Shown here: positions 16,903 to 25,593 of the stretch, one piece after another
How the letters are laid out: each line of letters begins with the position of its first letter
Position numbering within the stretch: the stretch's first letter is position 1
Source of the DNA: JAEDES01 sp045649455
GTDB taxonomy: Bacteria > Bacillota_I > Bacilli_A > RF39 > UBA660
DNA length: 64,000 nt
Reading direction: 5' to 3'
Assembly: GCA_045649455.1 (NCBI GenBank)
Contig: JAZRPV010000051.1
Coordinates: forward strand, 1-64,000
The notes under the pieces: model-generated
Told to the model about the DNA's origin: nothing
Databases searched by the model: none
What the model saw: only the letters and a program-made list of their open reading frames with translations
Position numbers and translations under genes: made by a program

Positions 16903-17124
16903 TTATTTAAAGACATCTATTAATGAAGCAATTGTCTCAATACTTTCAGACAATCTTTTAATTTTATCTTCTTTGGTTTGCTTATAATACTTTTTAGCAG
17001 ATTCTTCTATATCTTTTATTACCAAAGGATTTCTAATTAAATTTTTATATAATGATGAATCTTCTCTTAAATACGAATAAATCAAAGGATTGGTTTTTAT
17101 ATAATTTATAGTCTTATAATTCAT
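16903..17124 (-). CDS. ylbE: YlbE-like small protein
   Basis: 73 residues. The pattern I-x2-NPLIYSYLREDSSLYKNLIRNP..IKDIE.SAKKYY and the helical end match the YlbE-like family (PF14003): an N-x-LI-x-YLRE start, a Y-x-L-x-RNP centre and a Tyr/Lys-rich stretch. The function is unknown. Its ATG overlaps the ylbD stop (TAATG), so translation is coupled. Position between ylbD and ylbF supports the call. Confidence 0.7.
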   Translation of the reverse strand: MNYKTINYIKTNPLIYSYLREDSSLYKNLIRNPLVIKDIEESAKKYYKQTKEDKIKRLSESIETIASLIDVFK

Positions 17125-17456
17125 TAGTCCTCGAAATATTTATAGAGAGGTTTCTTCTCATATGGTAAAGAAGAGTTATTTAATTGCCCTACTCCTATGT
17201 CTTGAATTACACTTATGGTCTTCTGAAGGTTATTTATTGTTTTTTGTACTGATGATAGATCTATATTTTTAATATTATTTATTATATCTTTTATATTTGT
17301 TGTTTCTGTAGATAAGTAATTATCCCATATAGAATTATCTTCTCCATATATTTCATATAGTTCATATAGTTTTTGCCATGATATATCATTATTCATTACT
17401 TTAGTAGCAAGTTCAGGATGTTTTTTTGCAAATAATTTAAATGATTCTTTTGACAT
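17124..17456 (-). CDS. ylbD: YlbD-like protein
   Basis: 110 residues. The start ESFKLFAKKHPELATKVMNNDISWQKLYELYEIYGEDNSIWDNY fits the YlbD family (PF14071), described in Bacillus as a putative coat protein. Here it is shorter, with a helical middle and a charged end (KKPLYKYFED). No sporulation genes of the coat type were seen nearby, so its role in this organism is unlikely to be in a spore coat. It is the first gene of ylbD-ylbE-ylbF-rsmD. Confidence 0.65.
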   Translation of the reverse strand: MSKESFKLFAKKHPELATKVMNNDISWQKLYELYEIYGEDNSIWDNYLSTETTNIKDIINNIKNIDLSSVQKTINNLQKTISVIQDIGVGQLNNSSLPYEKKPLYKYFED

Positions 17457-17483
17457 ATAATCACCAGTATATTTTATGTAATA

Positions 17484-17512
17484 AAAAAAGAAATAGACTA
17501 TTCTATTTCTTT
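17484..17512 (-). terminator. Terminator overlapping the CDP-alcohol phosphatidyltransferase stop codon
   Basis: AAAGAAATAGA (17487-17497) pairs with TCTATTTCTTT (17502-17512), with an A/T-rich run on both sides. The stop of the gene (17503-17505) is inside the stem. Confidence 0.75.
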
Positions 17513-18318
17513 ATATATTGATTTACTACTTGAGGTTCAGACATTTGATTTTGTTCTTGCAATAATTCTGCTAATTCTTCAATTTTAGCAACTATATCTT
17601 CTGTTTGATATTGTTTTATATCTGTTTCTTTTAATTCAAAATCTTTTGTTTTTTCATTTTCGTGAGTTTCACTATCAGTTTGATGTATATGTTTTTTAGT
17701 CTTTGGTGGTTCATTTGGTGGATATGGTTTAGTTTTAACTTTATCTTGTGTTAAGTATGAAGTTGCAGTTAAAGCTTGTAGACTTGCTGTTATAACTGAT
17801 AATAAGTTAATTACTCCCATTTGATTTAATCCTGGTGCGGCTATTCCTACGATAGTTAATCCAAATAAAGCCCATGTTTTTAATTTTCCGGTCATTGTTG
17901 ATGCTGTTTCATATCCTTTTAATTTTTTATCTGTATTAATTAAAGCAATTACAGCTTCTAAACCAATGTTTAATAATAGTAATGGATTTGATATTGATGC
18001 TGCTCCTAATAATGTTGTTGAGAACACTTTGTCTGTTACAGCATCTAAGTCTTTTCCTAATTCACTTTGTAGTTTCCAATGTCTAGCAATAAAACCATCA
18101 ACAGCATCTGTAAAAGCAAAAGCTCCTGCAGTTAATAAAGTTAAAGGAATATTTCCTGTTATTGCTAAGGGTAATATAACTACTGGTGATAATAATCTTA
18201 ACGCTGTTAAAATATTAGGAATTTGTTTATGACGTTTACCTGGTGTTCTTAAATCATTAAGTGCATCATCAATAAGTTTTTTATAATGTTTTAATACTTC
18301 ATTTCTTTCTTTTTTCAT
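17503..18318 (-). CDS. CDP-alcohol phosphatidyltransferase family membrane protein
   Basis: About 271 residues from the ATG at 18318, which has GAGGGGAT upstream. The family motif D-x2-D-G-x2-A-R-x8-G-x3-D-x3-D is complete: DAVDGFIARHWKLQSELGKDLDAVTDK. Several hydrophobic helices surround it (about 40-75, 95-125, 145-185). The enzyme moves a phosphatidyl group from CDP-diacylglycerol to an alcohol, as in PgsA or CdsA-linked lipid synthesis; the alcohol cannot be told. The last ~90 residues are hydrophilic, with a Pro/Lys stretch and a coiled-coil-like end, which PgsA lacks. Confidence 0.8.
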   Translation of the reverse strand: MKKERNEVLKHYKKLIDDALNDLRTPGKRHKQIPNILTALRLLSPVVILPLAITGNIPLTLLTAGAFAFTDAVDGFIARHWKLQSELGKDLDAVTDKVFSTTLLGAASISNPLLLLNIGLEAVIALINTDKKLKGYETASTMTGKLKTWALFGLTIVGIAAPGLNQMGVINLLSVITASLQALTATSYLTQDKVKTKPYPPNEPPKTKKHIHQTDSETHENEKTKDFELKETDIKQYQTEDIVAKIEELAELLQEQNQMSEPQVVNQYIKK

Positions 18319-18361
18319 AATATCCCCTCGAAAAGTACTATATATTATAACATAAATGTTC

Positions 18362-18390
18362 AAAAAAATAAAGACTAGTTTTACTAGTCT
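18362..18390 (-). terminator. Terminator of parC
   Basis: AGACTAGT (18372-18379) pairs with ACTAGTCT (18383-18390), with a T-run on the minus strand. It lies 7 nt past the parC stop. Confidence 0.8.
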
Positions 18391-18396
18391 CTATTT

Positions 18397-20970
18397 TTAA
18401 CTTAAAAAGTCATCTATTGTCATTAAACGATCATCTATTTCTTTTAAAGAAACTCTTTCTTTTTTTGGAGGTTCTTTTTCTTCTAGAACTTCAATTATTT
18501 CAGGTTCTTCTTCAACTATTGGACTTGCTGCTATGTTTTCTTGGTGTTGTCTTTCTAACGATGCAACTATAAAGGCATCTGTTATTTGTTTTTTACTTAT
18601 TAAACTTCCTGTTGAATGACGATCTGCAATTGATAATTCTGTAAGTTTTAGACTCATTATATCTGGATTTTTAATTCCAATATAATTCTTTGGATCAATG
18701 ATAAATGTCTTTAAGATTTTGTATGGATTAGTTTTAACTTCTCTTATTAATAATAATCCACGACGAGCACGTGTTGATACTTCAAATTCTGTTAATCTTA
18801 CACGTTTACCTGTACCTTTATCAGTAAGGATTGAGATGAATTCTTCTTTACTGTAATCAAAGTTATTAACTGATACTAAGAAATCATCTTTCATCTTCAT
18901 GGCTTTAACTCCGGCTGCTTTAACACCAACAATTGGCACTTCTTCAACATCGAATAATAATCCATATCCTGAATCAGTTACAGTGAATAAATATTTATCT
19001 TTTTCTACAAATGCTGCAATTACTTCATCATCATCTTTTAATTTCATACAGCTTGTTTCTTTTGAATATCTTTGTAGTTTAAACTCTTTTAATTTAGAAC
19101 GTTTAATCATACCTTGTTTTGTAGCGATTACAACATTTTCTTCAGTACCGAAGTCATATGCTGGTATTGCAGAAATTACTGTTTCTTCTGGAGAAATTTC
19201 AATAATATTACTTACATGTTTAGGCATGTCTTTCCATTTTAAATCTGGTAGCATATGTACTGGGATATGTAGATAGTTTCCAGCATTTGTTATTACTAGA
19301 AGTGTATCTGTTGTACACATTTCATACATTCCTAAGATATAATCATTTTCTTTCATTGTTATATCATCTGGAGCAGATGCTGTATAACTTCTGAATGATG
19401 TACGTTTTACATAACCATCTTTTGTTACCATTACTACAACATCTTCTTTAGCGATCATTGCAGTTGTATCAATTTTAATTTCTGTAATTTCATCTTTTAT
19501 ATCTGTAAGACGTGGTGTTTCATAATTATCATTTACGTCTTTTAAATCTTTTTTCATTACATCTTTTAATACTTCTTCACTAGCAAGAATTGCAGTTAAA
19601 CCTTTGATAATCTTTTCTAAGGCTGCTTTTTCATTTTCTAATGCAACTACGTCTGTATTAGTTAAACGATAAAGTTGTAATGTAACGATGGCTTCTGCTT
19701 GAGCTTCAGTAAATTCAAATTCTTTTACTAAGTTATCTTTAGCATCAGCTTTATTTTTAGATGCTCTAATTACTTTAATTACTTCATCTAAAATAGAAAT
19801 ACATTTAATTAAACCTTCAACGATATGATATCTTGCTTTTGCATGTTTTAAATCAAATTCAGTTCTTCTTCTAACAACTTCTTTTTGATGTGCGATAAAA
19901 GCATCTAATGCTTGAGCTAATCCTAATAATTTAGGTCTTCTATTTACGATAGATACAACATTGAAGTTGTAACTGATTTGCATATCAGTATTTTTTAATA
20001 AGTAATTAATAATTAAATCAACATTAGCATTTTTCTTTAAGTCAATTACAATTCTTACATCAGCAGCTGACTCATCTCTTACTTCTGCTATTCCATCAAT
20101 CTTTTTATCGATTCTAATATCATCTATTTTCTTAACCATTAAAGCTTTATTAACTTCAAATGGAATTTCTGTGATGATAATTTGTGGAGTTGATTTATCT
20201 TCGTTTATTTCATAACGACATTTTACAATTATTTTTCCTCGTCCAGTTTCATAAGCTTGTTTTATTCCATCTAGACCTTCAACGATTCCTCCTGTTGGGA
20301 AATCTGGTCCTTTAACAAATTGCATTAATTCATCAAGTGTTGATTCTGGATGATCAATTCTATAAATAGTTGCTTGTACCACTTCATTTAAGTTATGAGG
20401 TGGAATGTTTGTAGCGTAACCTGCTGAAATACCTTGAGAACCATAAACTAGTAAAGCTGGAAATCTTGCTGGTAAAACAGTTGGTTCAACAGTTGTATCA
20501 TCGAAGTTTGGTGAGAATTCCACTGTATCTTTATCAATATCTCGTAACATTTCATTAGATATTTTTGAAAGACGAGCTTCTGTGTAACGATAAGCAGCGG
20601 GACTATCTCCATCGATAGATCCATTATTACCATGCATATCAATATATGGTAGACGTGTCTTCCATGGTTGAGACATTCTTACCATAGCATCATAGATTGA
20701 TGAATCTCCATGTGGATGGTAATTACCTATAACGTCTCCGACAGTTTTAGCTGACTTTCTATATCCTTTATCATAAGTATTTTTTTCTTTATGCATTGAA
20801 TATAGGATACGACGTTGTACTGGTTTTAGACCATCTCTAGCATCTGGGATAGCACGATCTTGAATGATATATTTAGAATAACTTCCAAAACGTTCTCCCA
20901 TGATATCTTCTAGAGTATAATCAAAAATCTTCTCTAATACTTCTTCTGTTTCATTTTTCTTTTTTGGCAT
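18397..20970 (-). CDS. parC: DNA topoisomerase IV subunit A
   Basis: 857 residues. The N-terminal part holds the winged-helix and tower domains with RDGLKPVQRRILYSM and the active-site Tyr in AAYRYTEARLSKI. The C-terminal part has the beta-pinwheel blades (VVMVTKDGYVKRTSF, NVVIATKQGMIKRSK). It lacks the GyrA-box and is coupled to parE, so it is ParC rather than GyrA. It decatenates daughter chromosomes. The last ~60 residues are acidic and Glu/Pro-rich. It lies 20 nt after parE. Confidence 0.93.
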   Translation of the reverse strand: MPKKKNETEEVLEKIFDYTLEDIMGERFGSYSKYIIQDRAIPDARDGLKPVQRRILYSMHKEKNTYDKGYRKSAKTVGDVIGNYHPHGDSSIYDAMVRMSQPWKTRLPYIDMHGNNGSIDGDSPAAYRYTEARLSKISNEMLRDIDKDTVEFSPNFDDTTVEPTVLPARFPALLVYGSQGISAGYATNIPPHNLNEVVQATIYRIDHPESTLDELMQFVKGPDFPTGGIVEGLDGIKQAYETGRGKIIVKCRYEINEDKSTPQIIITEIPFEVNKALMVKKIDDIRIDKKIDGIAEVRDESAADVRIVIDLKKNANVDLIINYLLKNTDMQISYNFNVVSIVNRRPKLLGLAQALDAFIAHQKEVVRRRTEFDLKHAKARYHIVEGLIKCISILDEVIKVIRASKNKADAKDNLVKEFEFTEAQAEAIVTLQLYRLTNTDVVALENEKAALEKIIKGLTAILASEEVLKDVMKKDLKDVNDNYETPRLTDIKDEITEIKIDTTAMIAKEDVVVMVTKDGYVKRTSFRSYTASAPDDITMKENDYILGMYEMCTTDTLLVITNAGNYLHIPVHMLPDLKWKDMPKHVSNIIEISPEETVISAIPAYDFGTEENVVIATKQGMIKRSKLKEFKLQRYSKETSCMKLKDDDEVIAAFVEKDKYLFTVTDSGYGLLFDVEEVPIVGVKAAGVKAMKMKDDFLVSVNNFDYSKEEFISILTDKGTGKRVRLTEFEVSTRARRGLLLIREVKTNPYKILKTFIIDPKNYIGIKNPDIMSLKLTELSIADRHSTGSLISKKQITDAFIVASLERQHQENIAASPIVEEEPEIIEVLEEKEPPKKERVSLKEIDDRLMTIDDFLS

Positions 20971-20990
20971 TTTTTATCACCTTTTCTAGT

Positions 20991-22898
20991 TTATATTTCT
21001 AATTTGTAATCATCTTCAAGTGAGAATTCGACATTCTCTTCAATCCATTCTTTTCTAGGTGGAACATCGTCTCCCATAAGAATAGATACTCTTTTTTCTG
21101 CTAGGTGTGCATCTTCAATATTAACACGAATTAGTGTTCTGCTACCTGGTTTCATTGTTGTTTCACAAAGTTGGTCTGCGTTCATTTCACCAAGTCCTTT
21201 GTATCTTTGAATTTCACATTTCTTTCCTTTTGATTTTTCTTTCATTTCTTCTACTGTATAAGCATATTCTACTGTTTTACCACTTGTTATTTTAAATAAT
21301 GGTGGTAATGCTACGAATAGTCTTCCATCTTCAATTAATGGTTTCATGTAGCGATAGAAGAATGTTAGTAATAGACATTGAATGTGTCCTCCATCTTCAT
21401 CGGCATCGGACATGATAATTACTTTTGAATATTCACAATCATTGATATCAAAGTTTGATCCATATCCCGCTCCAATTGTATAAATCATTGTATTAATTTC
21501 TTCATTACGAAGAATTTCATCTTCTTTTGTTTTTTCTGTATTTAAAACTTTACCACGTAATGGTAAGATTGCTTGATATTTTCTATCTCGACCTTGTTTT
21601 GCTGAACCTCCAGCAGAATCTCCTTCGACTAAGAATAATTCTTTTTTAGTTTTATCTTTACTTTGAGCTGGAGCAAGTTTTCCAGAAAGTGATCTTTCTT
21701 CTTTCTTTTTACTTGTACCTTTACGAGCTTCTTCTCTTGCTTTGCGAGCAGCTTCACGAGCAATTTTACTTCTTAAACTTTTATTTAAGATATCTGTTGC
21801 AATTGCTTTATTTTCTTCTAGGAAGATTCTCATTTGTTCAGTAACAATTGATTCAACTGAAACTCTTGCTTGTGGAGTTCCAAGTTTTCCTTTAGTTTGT
21901 CCTTCGAATTGTAAAATACCTTCAGGAATTTTTAAACTAATTACAGCAGTTAATCCTTCACGAACATCACTACCTTCTAAAGCTTTATCTTTTCCTTTGA
22001 TAAATCCATTTGATTTAGCATAGTCATTAAATACTTTAGTTAAAGCAGTTTTAAATCCTACTTCGTGAGAACCACCATCTACTGTTTTAACGTTATTAAC
22101 GAAACTTACAATATTTTCATTATATGTGTCAGTGTATTGCATAGCAATATCTACTTCGATATGTTCTCTTTCACCTGTAATACCTAATACTTTATGAAGT
22201 GTTGTTTTTCCATTATTGATTTCTTCAACAAATTCTTCAATTCCTCTTTCATAATGGAATTTAGCACTTCTTTGATCTTCTTCATCTTCTACTTCAATAG
22301 TAATTCCTTTTAATAAAAAAGCACTTTCTTGCATTCTTTCACAAATTGTTGTGTATGAGAAATTAATTGTAGAGAAGATTTCTTCATCTGGTAAGAATCT
22401 AACTGTTGTTCCTGTTTTACTTGTTGTACCAATCTTCTTTAGTGGAACTGTTACATGTCCACCATTTTCAAATCTAATATATGATTCTTCTTTATCTCTT
22501 TTGATAGTTACTTCCATCCATTTAGATAAAGCATTAACTACAGAAGAACCTACACCATGTAGTCCTCCTGATACTTTATATCCATCGCTTTCGAATTTAC
22601 CTCCAGCGTGAAGGATTGTATATATTACTTCTGGTGTTGATTTACCTGATTCGTGCATTCCTGTTGGAACTCCACGTCCGTGGTCTTCAACACTAACTGA
22701 TTTATCTTTATGAAGTGTTATTTTTATGTAATCTCCATAGCCGTTAATAGCTTCATCAACTGAGTTGTCAACAATTTCCCAAACTAAATGGTGTAGACCT
22801 CTTTTGTCAGTCGAACCAATATACATACCTGGTCTTTTTCTTACTGCTTCTAAACCTTCTAGTATCTTAATAGACTTTGCATCATATTTATCAGCCAT
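20991..22898 (-). CDS. parE: DNA topoisomerase IV subunit B
   Basis: 635 residues. GHKL ATPase motifs EIVDNSVDEAINGYG, DHGRGVP and GGLHGVGSSVVNALS are present. The TOPRIM part has LFLVEGDSAGGSAKQGRDR and MSDADEDGGHI. It has no extra GyrB insert. It starts an operon with parC and is transcribed from a promoter at 22933-22961 set within the preceding terminator hairpin. Confidence 0.94.
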   Translation of the reverse strand: MADKYDAKSIKILEGLEAVRKRPGMYIGSTDKRGLHHLVWEIVDNSVDEAINGYGDYIKITLHKDKSVSVEDHGRGVPTGMHESGKSTPEVIYTILHAGGKFESDGYKVSGGLHGVGSSVVNALSKWMEVTIKRDKEESYIRFENGGHVTVPLKKIGTTSKTGTTVRFLPDEEIFSTINFSYTTICERMQESAFLLKGITIEVEDEEDQRSAKFHYERGIEEFVEEINNGKTTLHKVLGITGEREHIEVDIAMQYTDTYNENIVSFVNNVKTVDGGSHEVGFKTALTKVFNDYAKSNGFIKGKDKALEGSDVREGLTAVISLKIPEGILQFEGQTKGKLGTPQARVSVESIVTEQMRIFLEENKAIATDILNKSLRSKIAREAARKAREEARKGTSKKKEERSLSGKLAPAQSKDKTKKELFLVEGDSAGGSAKQGRDRKYQAILPLRGKVLNTEKTKEDEILRNEEINTMIYTIGAGYGSNFDINDCEYSKVIIMSDADEDGGHIQCLLLTFFYRYMKPLIEDGRLFVALPPLFKITSGKTVEYAYTVEEMKEKSKGKKCEIQRYKGLGEMNADQLCETTMKPGSRTLIRVNIEDAHLAEKRVSILMGDDVPPRKEWIEENVEFSLEDDYKLEI

Positions 22899-22932
22899 TT
22901 TATTATCACTCCTAATGTTTCAACTATTAGTT

Positions 22933-22961
22933 ATTATAACGAAAAAAACTTCCTTTTTCAA
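22933..22961 (-). promoter_or_regulatory. Promoter of parE-parC
   Basis: TTGAAA (-35, 22956-22961), 17-bp spacer, TATAAT (-10, 22933-22938) on the minus strand. The -35 lies inside the loop of the terminator of the preceding gene. Confidence 0.8.
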
Positions 22962-22969
22962 CGGAAGTT
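22942..22969 (-). terminator. Terminator of the unknown membrane protein gene
   Basis: AACTTCC (22947-22953) pairs with GGAAGTT (22963-22969), followed on the minus strand by T-run. It overlaps the parE promoter. Confidence 0.8.
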
Positions 22970-23017
22970 TACTTTTTTTGACAAATTTTGTTATATATCA
23001 ACGACTTTTAGCATTTT

Positions 23018-24184
23018 TTACTTATTTCCATTAAAGTCAATTTGAATTATTTTTGTTTTATTTCTTTTCTTTTTTATACCATATGGATGTTCTTCATAAG
23101 GAATATTTTCTTGCTCAAATAAATCATCTAAAATATCTAATTGTAGATTAAATGGAATATAATCCCAATTCTTAAAAGCATTAATCATTTCTTTATAGCT
23201 TACCATTTCTCTGTCATTTACAACAGCATAACTTAAAGCATGATATATAAATGTTGATGCTAAATTTAAATTATTATGAAGTGTTCCGTGCTTATCAACT
23301 AATTGTTTACGATATTTTATAGATATTAAGAATAATAATCTTCTTAAAAAATCATAGTCCCAATCTAAAAATGTATTTCCTAATTCTTGCATTCCTTCGT
23401 TATTAACATAACAACCTATTAAAGAATATATTTGATTTAAGTCTTCTATATCAAAGTTAGGTGCTTGATTCTTTTCATCTTCTCGACGTAATTCTCCGTA
23501 TGATGCAATTGAAGGACCTGCATCTTTTCTTATTATTTCATAGAATTTTTTCTTACCAAATTTTACTTTAGATTTTTTTAATTCTTTATATATTTCTTCT
23601 TTTAAACCGTGTTTTATAAATAAACATTTACTTAATATTTCTTTAGCATCATTCTCATCAAAAGTTGTTTTTTCATTTGTATTTAAATGATTTAAAATTA
23701 GAAGAATTAATCTTCGTACTATTTCTTCTCTATTTAACATTGGAAATGTTTTTGTGATTTCATCATAATAATTAGCATTTATTAAATATAGAAATTGATT
23801 TATATTCATTTGATCGTCATCATCTATTCTAGTTGGATATTTTTTCATTTCTTGATGAAGTTCATGTAGAAAAATGGTTGTTGTTTTAGTTACATTATGA
23901 TCAGCAGAATTAGCTTCTGTCATCATTAAATATGTTTGAGCAGTATGATGTTGATCTCTTATATTACGTTCTTTCATTTTATCTTTTAAATAATTCATTC
24001 CAAAATAAATGCATGGACTAAATAATATAGTTCCACCTGTTATAATACTTAATTCATTATCTGTTGGAAATGGTATTAATGTAAGTAGTGATGATATTGA
24101 TGTAGCCATACCAATACTTGCAATTATCTCAGTTGCTTTATCAGCATGTTTTTGGTATTTGTCTGAATCTCTTTCTTTTTTCAT
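23018..24184 (-). CDS. Unknown protein with two N-terminal membrane segments
   Basis: 388 residues, not recognised. Two hydrophobic stretches lie at about 18-40 and 45-62 (IIASIGMATSISSLLTLIPF and IITGGTILFSPCIYFGM). The remaining ~320 residues are soluble, helical and charged, with no catalytic motif that I can name; the end is basic (KKKRNKTKIIQID). The start has GAGGGAACC before the ATG. It is a single transcript between parE and the Hint-domain gene. It has a plausible short cytoplasmic N-terminus and large cytoplasmic or extracellular domain; topology is not resolved. Confidence 0.6.
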   Translation of the reverse strand: MKKERDSDKYQKHADKATEIIASIGMATSISSLLTLIPFPTDNELSIITGGTILFSPCIYFGMNYLKDKMKERNIRDQHHTAQTYLMMTEANSADHNVTKTTTIFLHELHQEMKKYPTRIDDDDQMNINQFLYLINANYYDEITKTFPMLNREEIVRRLILLILNHLNTNEKTTFDENDAKEILSKCLFIKHGLKEEIYKELKKSKVKFGKKKFYEIIRKDAGPSIASYGELRREDEKNQAPNFDIEDLNQIYSLIGCYVNNEGMQELGNTFLDWDYDFLRRLLFLISIKYRKQLVDKHGTLHNNLNLASTFIYHALSYAVVNDREMVSYKEMINAFKNWDYIPFNLQLDILDDLFEQENIPYEEHPYGIKKKRNKTKIIQIDFNGNK

Positions 24185-24235
24185 AAGGTTCCCTCTTTTG
24201 ATTGTATATTATAACATAAAAATATTTATATAAAA

Positions 24236-24262
24236 GAAAAAACTATGATTTCTCATAGTTTT
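24236..24262 (-). terminator. Terminator overlapping the Hint-protein stop codon
   Basis: AAAACTATGA (24239-24248) pairs with TCATAGTTTT (24253-24262) across a 4-nt loop; the gene's stop is at the stem base. Confidence 0.85.
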
Positions 24263-25325
24263 AAATAGCTCCTCCACTTTTATTATGTACAAGAAGTTCT
24301 TCTTCTGTTATAAGATAGTTATGATTATTTTCTACTTCAATATTATATACATAAGTTTTATTATGTCTTTTACTTATATTTTGGATGTTAGTTGGACCTG
24401 TTTTAATACTTAATAATTTATCGTTAAATTTTAATTTTTCAGCATTGATCCATCCCTTATTAATTACATAGAATGGGTGTTCTTTTGTGGTATGAATTAA
24501 TCGATTATTAACTTTTAATGTATAAATTTCATCATTTTGATGAATAAATGTTTCTAGAACTTTCTTTAGTTCTTTTTTATTTGTATCTAGATTATATGAA
24601 TATACATAGTCTCCTATTTTAATATCTTCTATATTCTTATAGCCATTTTCTACTGCTACCTTTGTATCACCTGTAAAGCAGGTAAAGGTAGTACATGATT
24701 TGCTTGTTTGAGAATAAATTATATCGTGTTTTAAATTAGAAATTGTTACTTCACTTGTTGGCACGCTAGTCATTGAGTCTTTTAATTTTACAACTAGTTT
24801 AATGTATGCTTTAGTACTTGATGAAGTTGATCCATTTAAACATCTATAGCCCTCTGTATTAATAACATCTCCTACTTGTACTGATGATCCATCTGAATAC
24901 ACTAGTGAAATTTCCAAGTTATTACAAACTAAGTCTGCGTCTGCAGTGTTTCCTGTTGCTGATGTACACTTTGGTGTTGATGAAATTATAGAAGTAATTT
25001 CTCCTATTACATCACCATTATTTAATACATCAAAATATAGAGTTACTGAATCTGATGGTTTAGTTAATCCAACACTATATGAAATTGTTGTACCATTTAC
25101 AACTGGTGTTGTATATGTTGCAGTTCCTGTTTTTGAATTTGTTTTTGTTGTAGAGTTATTTAAATTAATATCCCAGTTTGATGCATTTACTTTGGCGCTT
25201 CCTTGAATGGATAGCGTTTCACTTAATGCTGCATATGCAACTGTTAATGATACTATAGATATGATAAGTATTGCGATTAAAGTTGCCCCTATTTTTTTAC
25301 CTCTTTTACTATAACGTATATTCAT
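24261..25325 (-). CDS. TasA/camelysin-like surface protein with a C-terminal Hint (intein-like) domain
   Basis: 354 residues. A basic start and hydrophobic helix (14-33) are followed by ALSETLSIQGSAKVNASNWDI, the N-terminal signature shared by the proteins at 38903-41047 and 56006-57472 and resembling TasA/camelysin proteins. A beta-rich ectodomain runs to about 205. At Cys216 a Hint domain begins: CFTGDTKVAVENGYKNIEDI, block-B-like T280-x2-H283 in HTTKEHPF, and NHNYLI at 334-340 before the terminal VHN at 346-348. Only KSGGAI follows. In inteins and hedgehog proteins this fold cuts its own chain after the last HN. No toxin or extein follows, so the tail is unexplained. Confidence 0.75.
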   Translation of the reverse strand: MNIRYSKRGKKIGATLIAILIISIVSLTVAYAALSETLSIQGSAKVNASNWDINLNNSTTKTNSKTGTATYTTPVVNGTTISYSVGLTKPSDSVTLYFDVLNNGDVIGEITSIISSTPKCTSATGNTADADLVCNNLEISLVYSDGSSVQVGDVINTEGYRCLNGSTSSSTKAYIKLVVKLKDSMTSVPTSEVTISNLKHDIIYSQTSKSCTTFTCFTGDTKVAVENGYKNIEDIKIGDYVYSYNLDTNKKELKKVLETFIHQNDEIYTLKVNNRLIHTTKEHPFYVINKGWINAEKLKFNDKLLSIKTGPTNIQNISKRHNKTYVYNIEVENNHNYLITEEELLVHNKSGGAI

Positions 25326-25380
25326 TTTTATACACCTCTATTTTCTTAATTATATTATATATGTATATATAAAAGCAATA

Positions 25381-25401
25381 AAAAAGAACCAATCGGTTCT
25401 T
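25381..25401 (-). terminator. Terminator overlapping the small-protein stop codon
   Basis: AAGAACC (25384-25390) pairs with GGTTCTT (25395-25401), with a T-run on the minus strand. The stop of the 52-residue gene (25400-25402) overlaps the stem. Confidence 0.8.
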
Positions 25402-25558
25402 AGTCTACATCATTCATCATTTCATATGTTCTTTTTGCTGCACCTTTTACCATCTTTTTCATACGATGCATAGCGATAGGATTTTTCTTCATATACATAT
25501 ATCCTGCTACTCCCATGCCTCCAAGTACAGCCATCATTGTCATTGTTTTTGCTTTCAT
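25400..25558 (-). CDS. Small (52-residue) membrane-type protein
   Basis: A complete small gene. It has ATG at 25556-25558 with GAGGTGATTAT directly upstream, and 52 codons to a TAA that sits inside a terminator hairpin. The protein opens MKAKTMTMMAVLGGMGVAGYMYMKKNP: a short, Gly-rich hydrophobic segment followed by a basic stretch (HRMKKMVKGAAKRTYE). It resembles small YtxH-like single-pass proteins, which is a weak resemblance. It lies directly downstream of recD2 on the same strand. Confidence 0.7.
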   Translation of the reverse strand: MKAKTMTMMAVLGGMGVAGYMYMKKNPIAMHRMKKMVKGAAKRTYEMMNDVD

Positions 25559-25593
25559 ATAATCACCTCATAAATATTATGAGATGTTTTATT

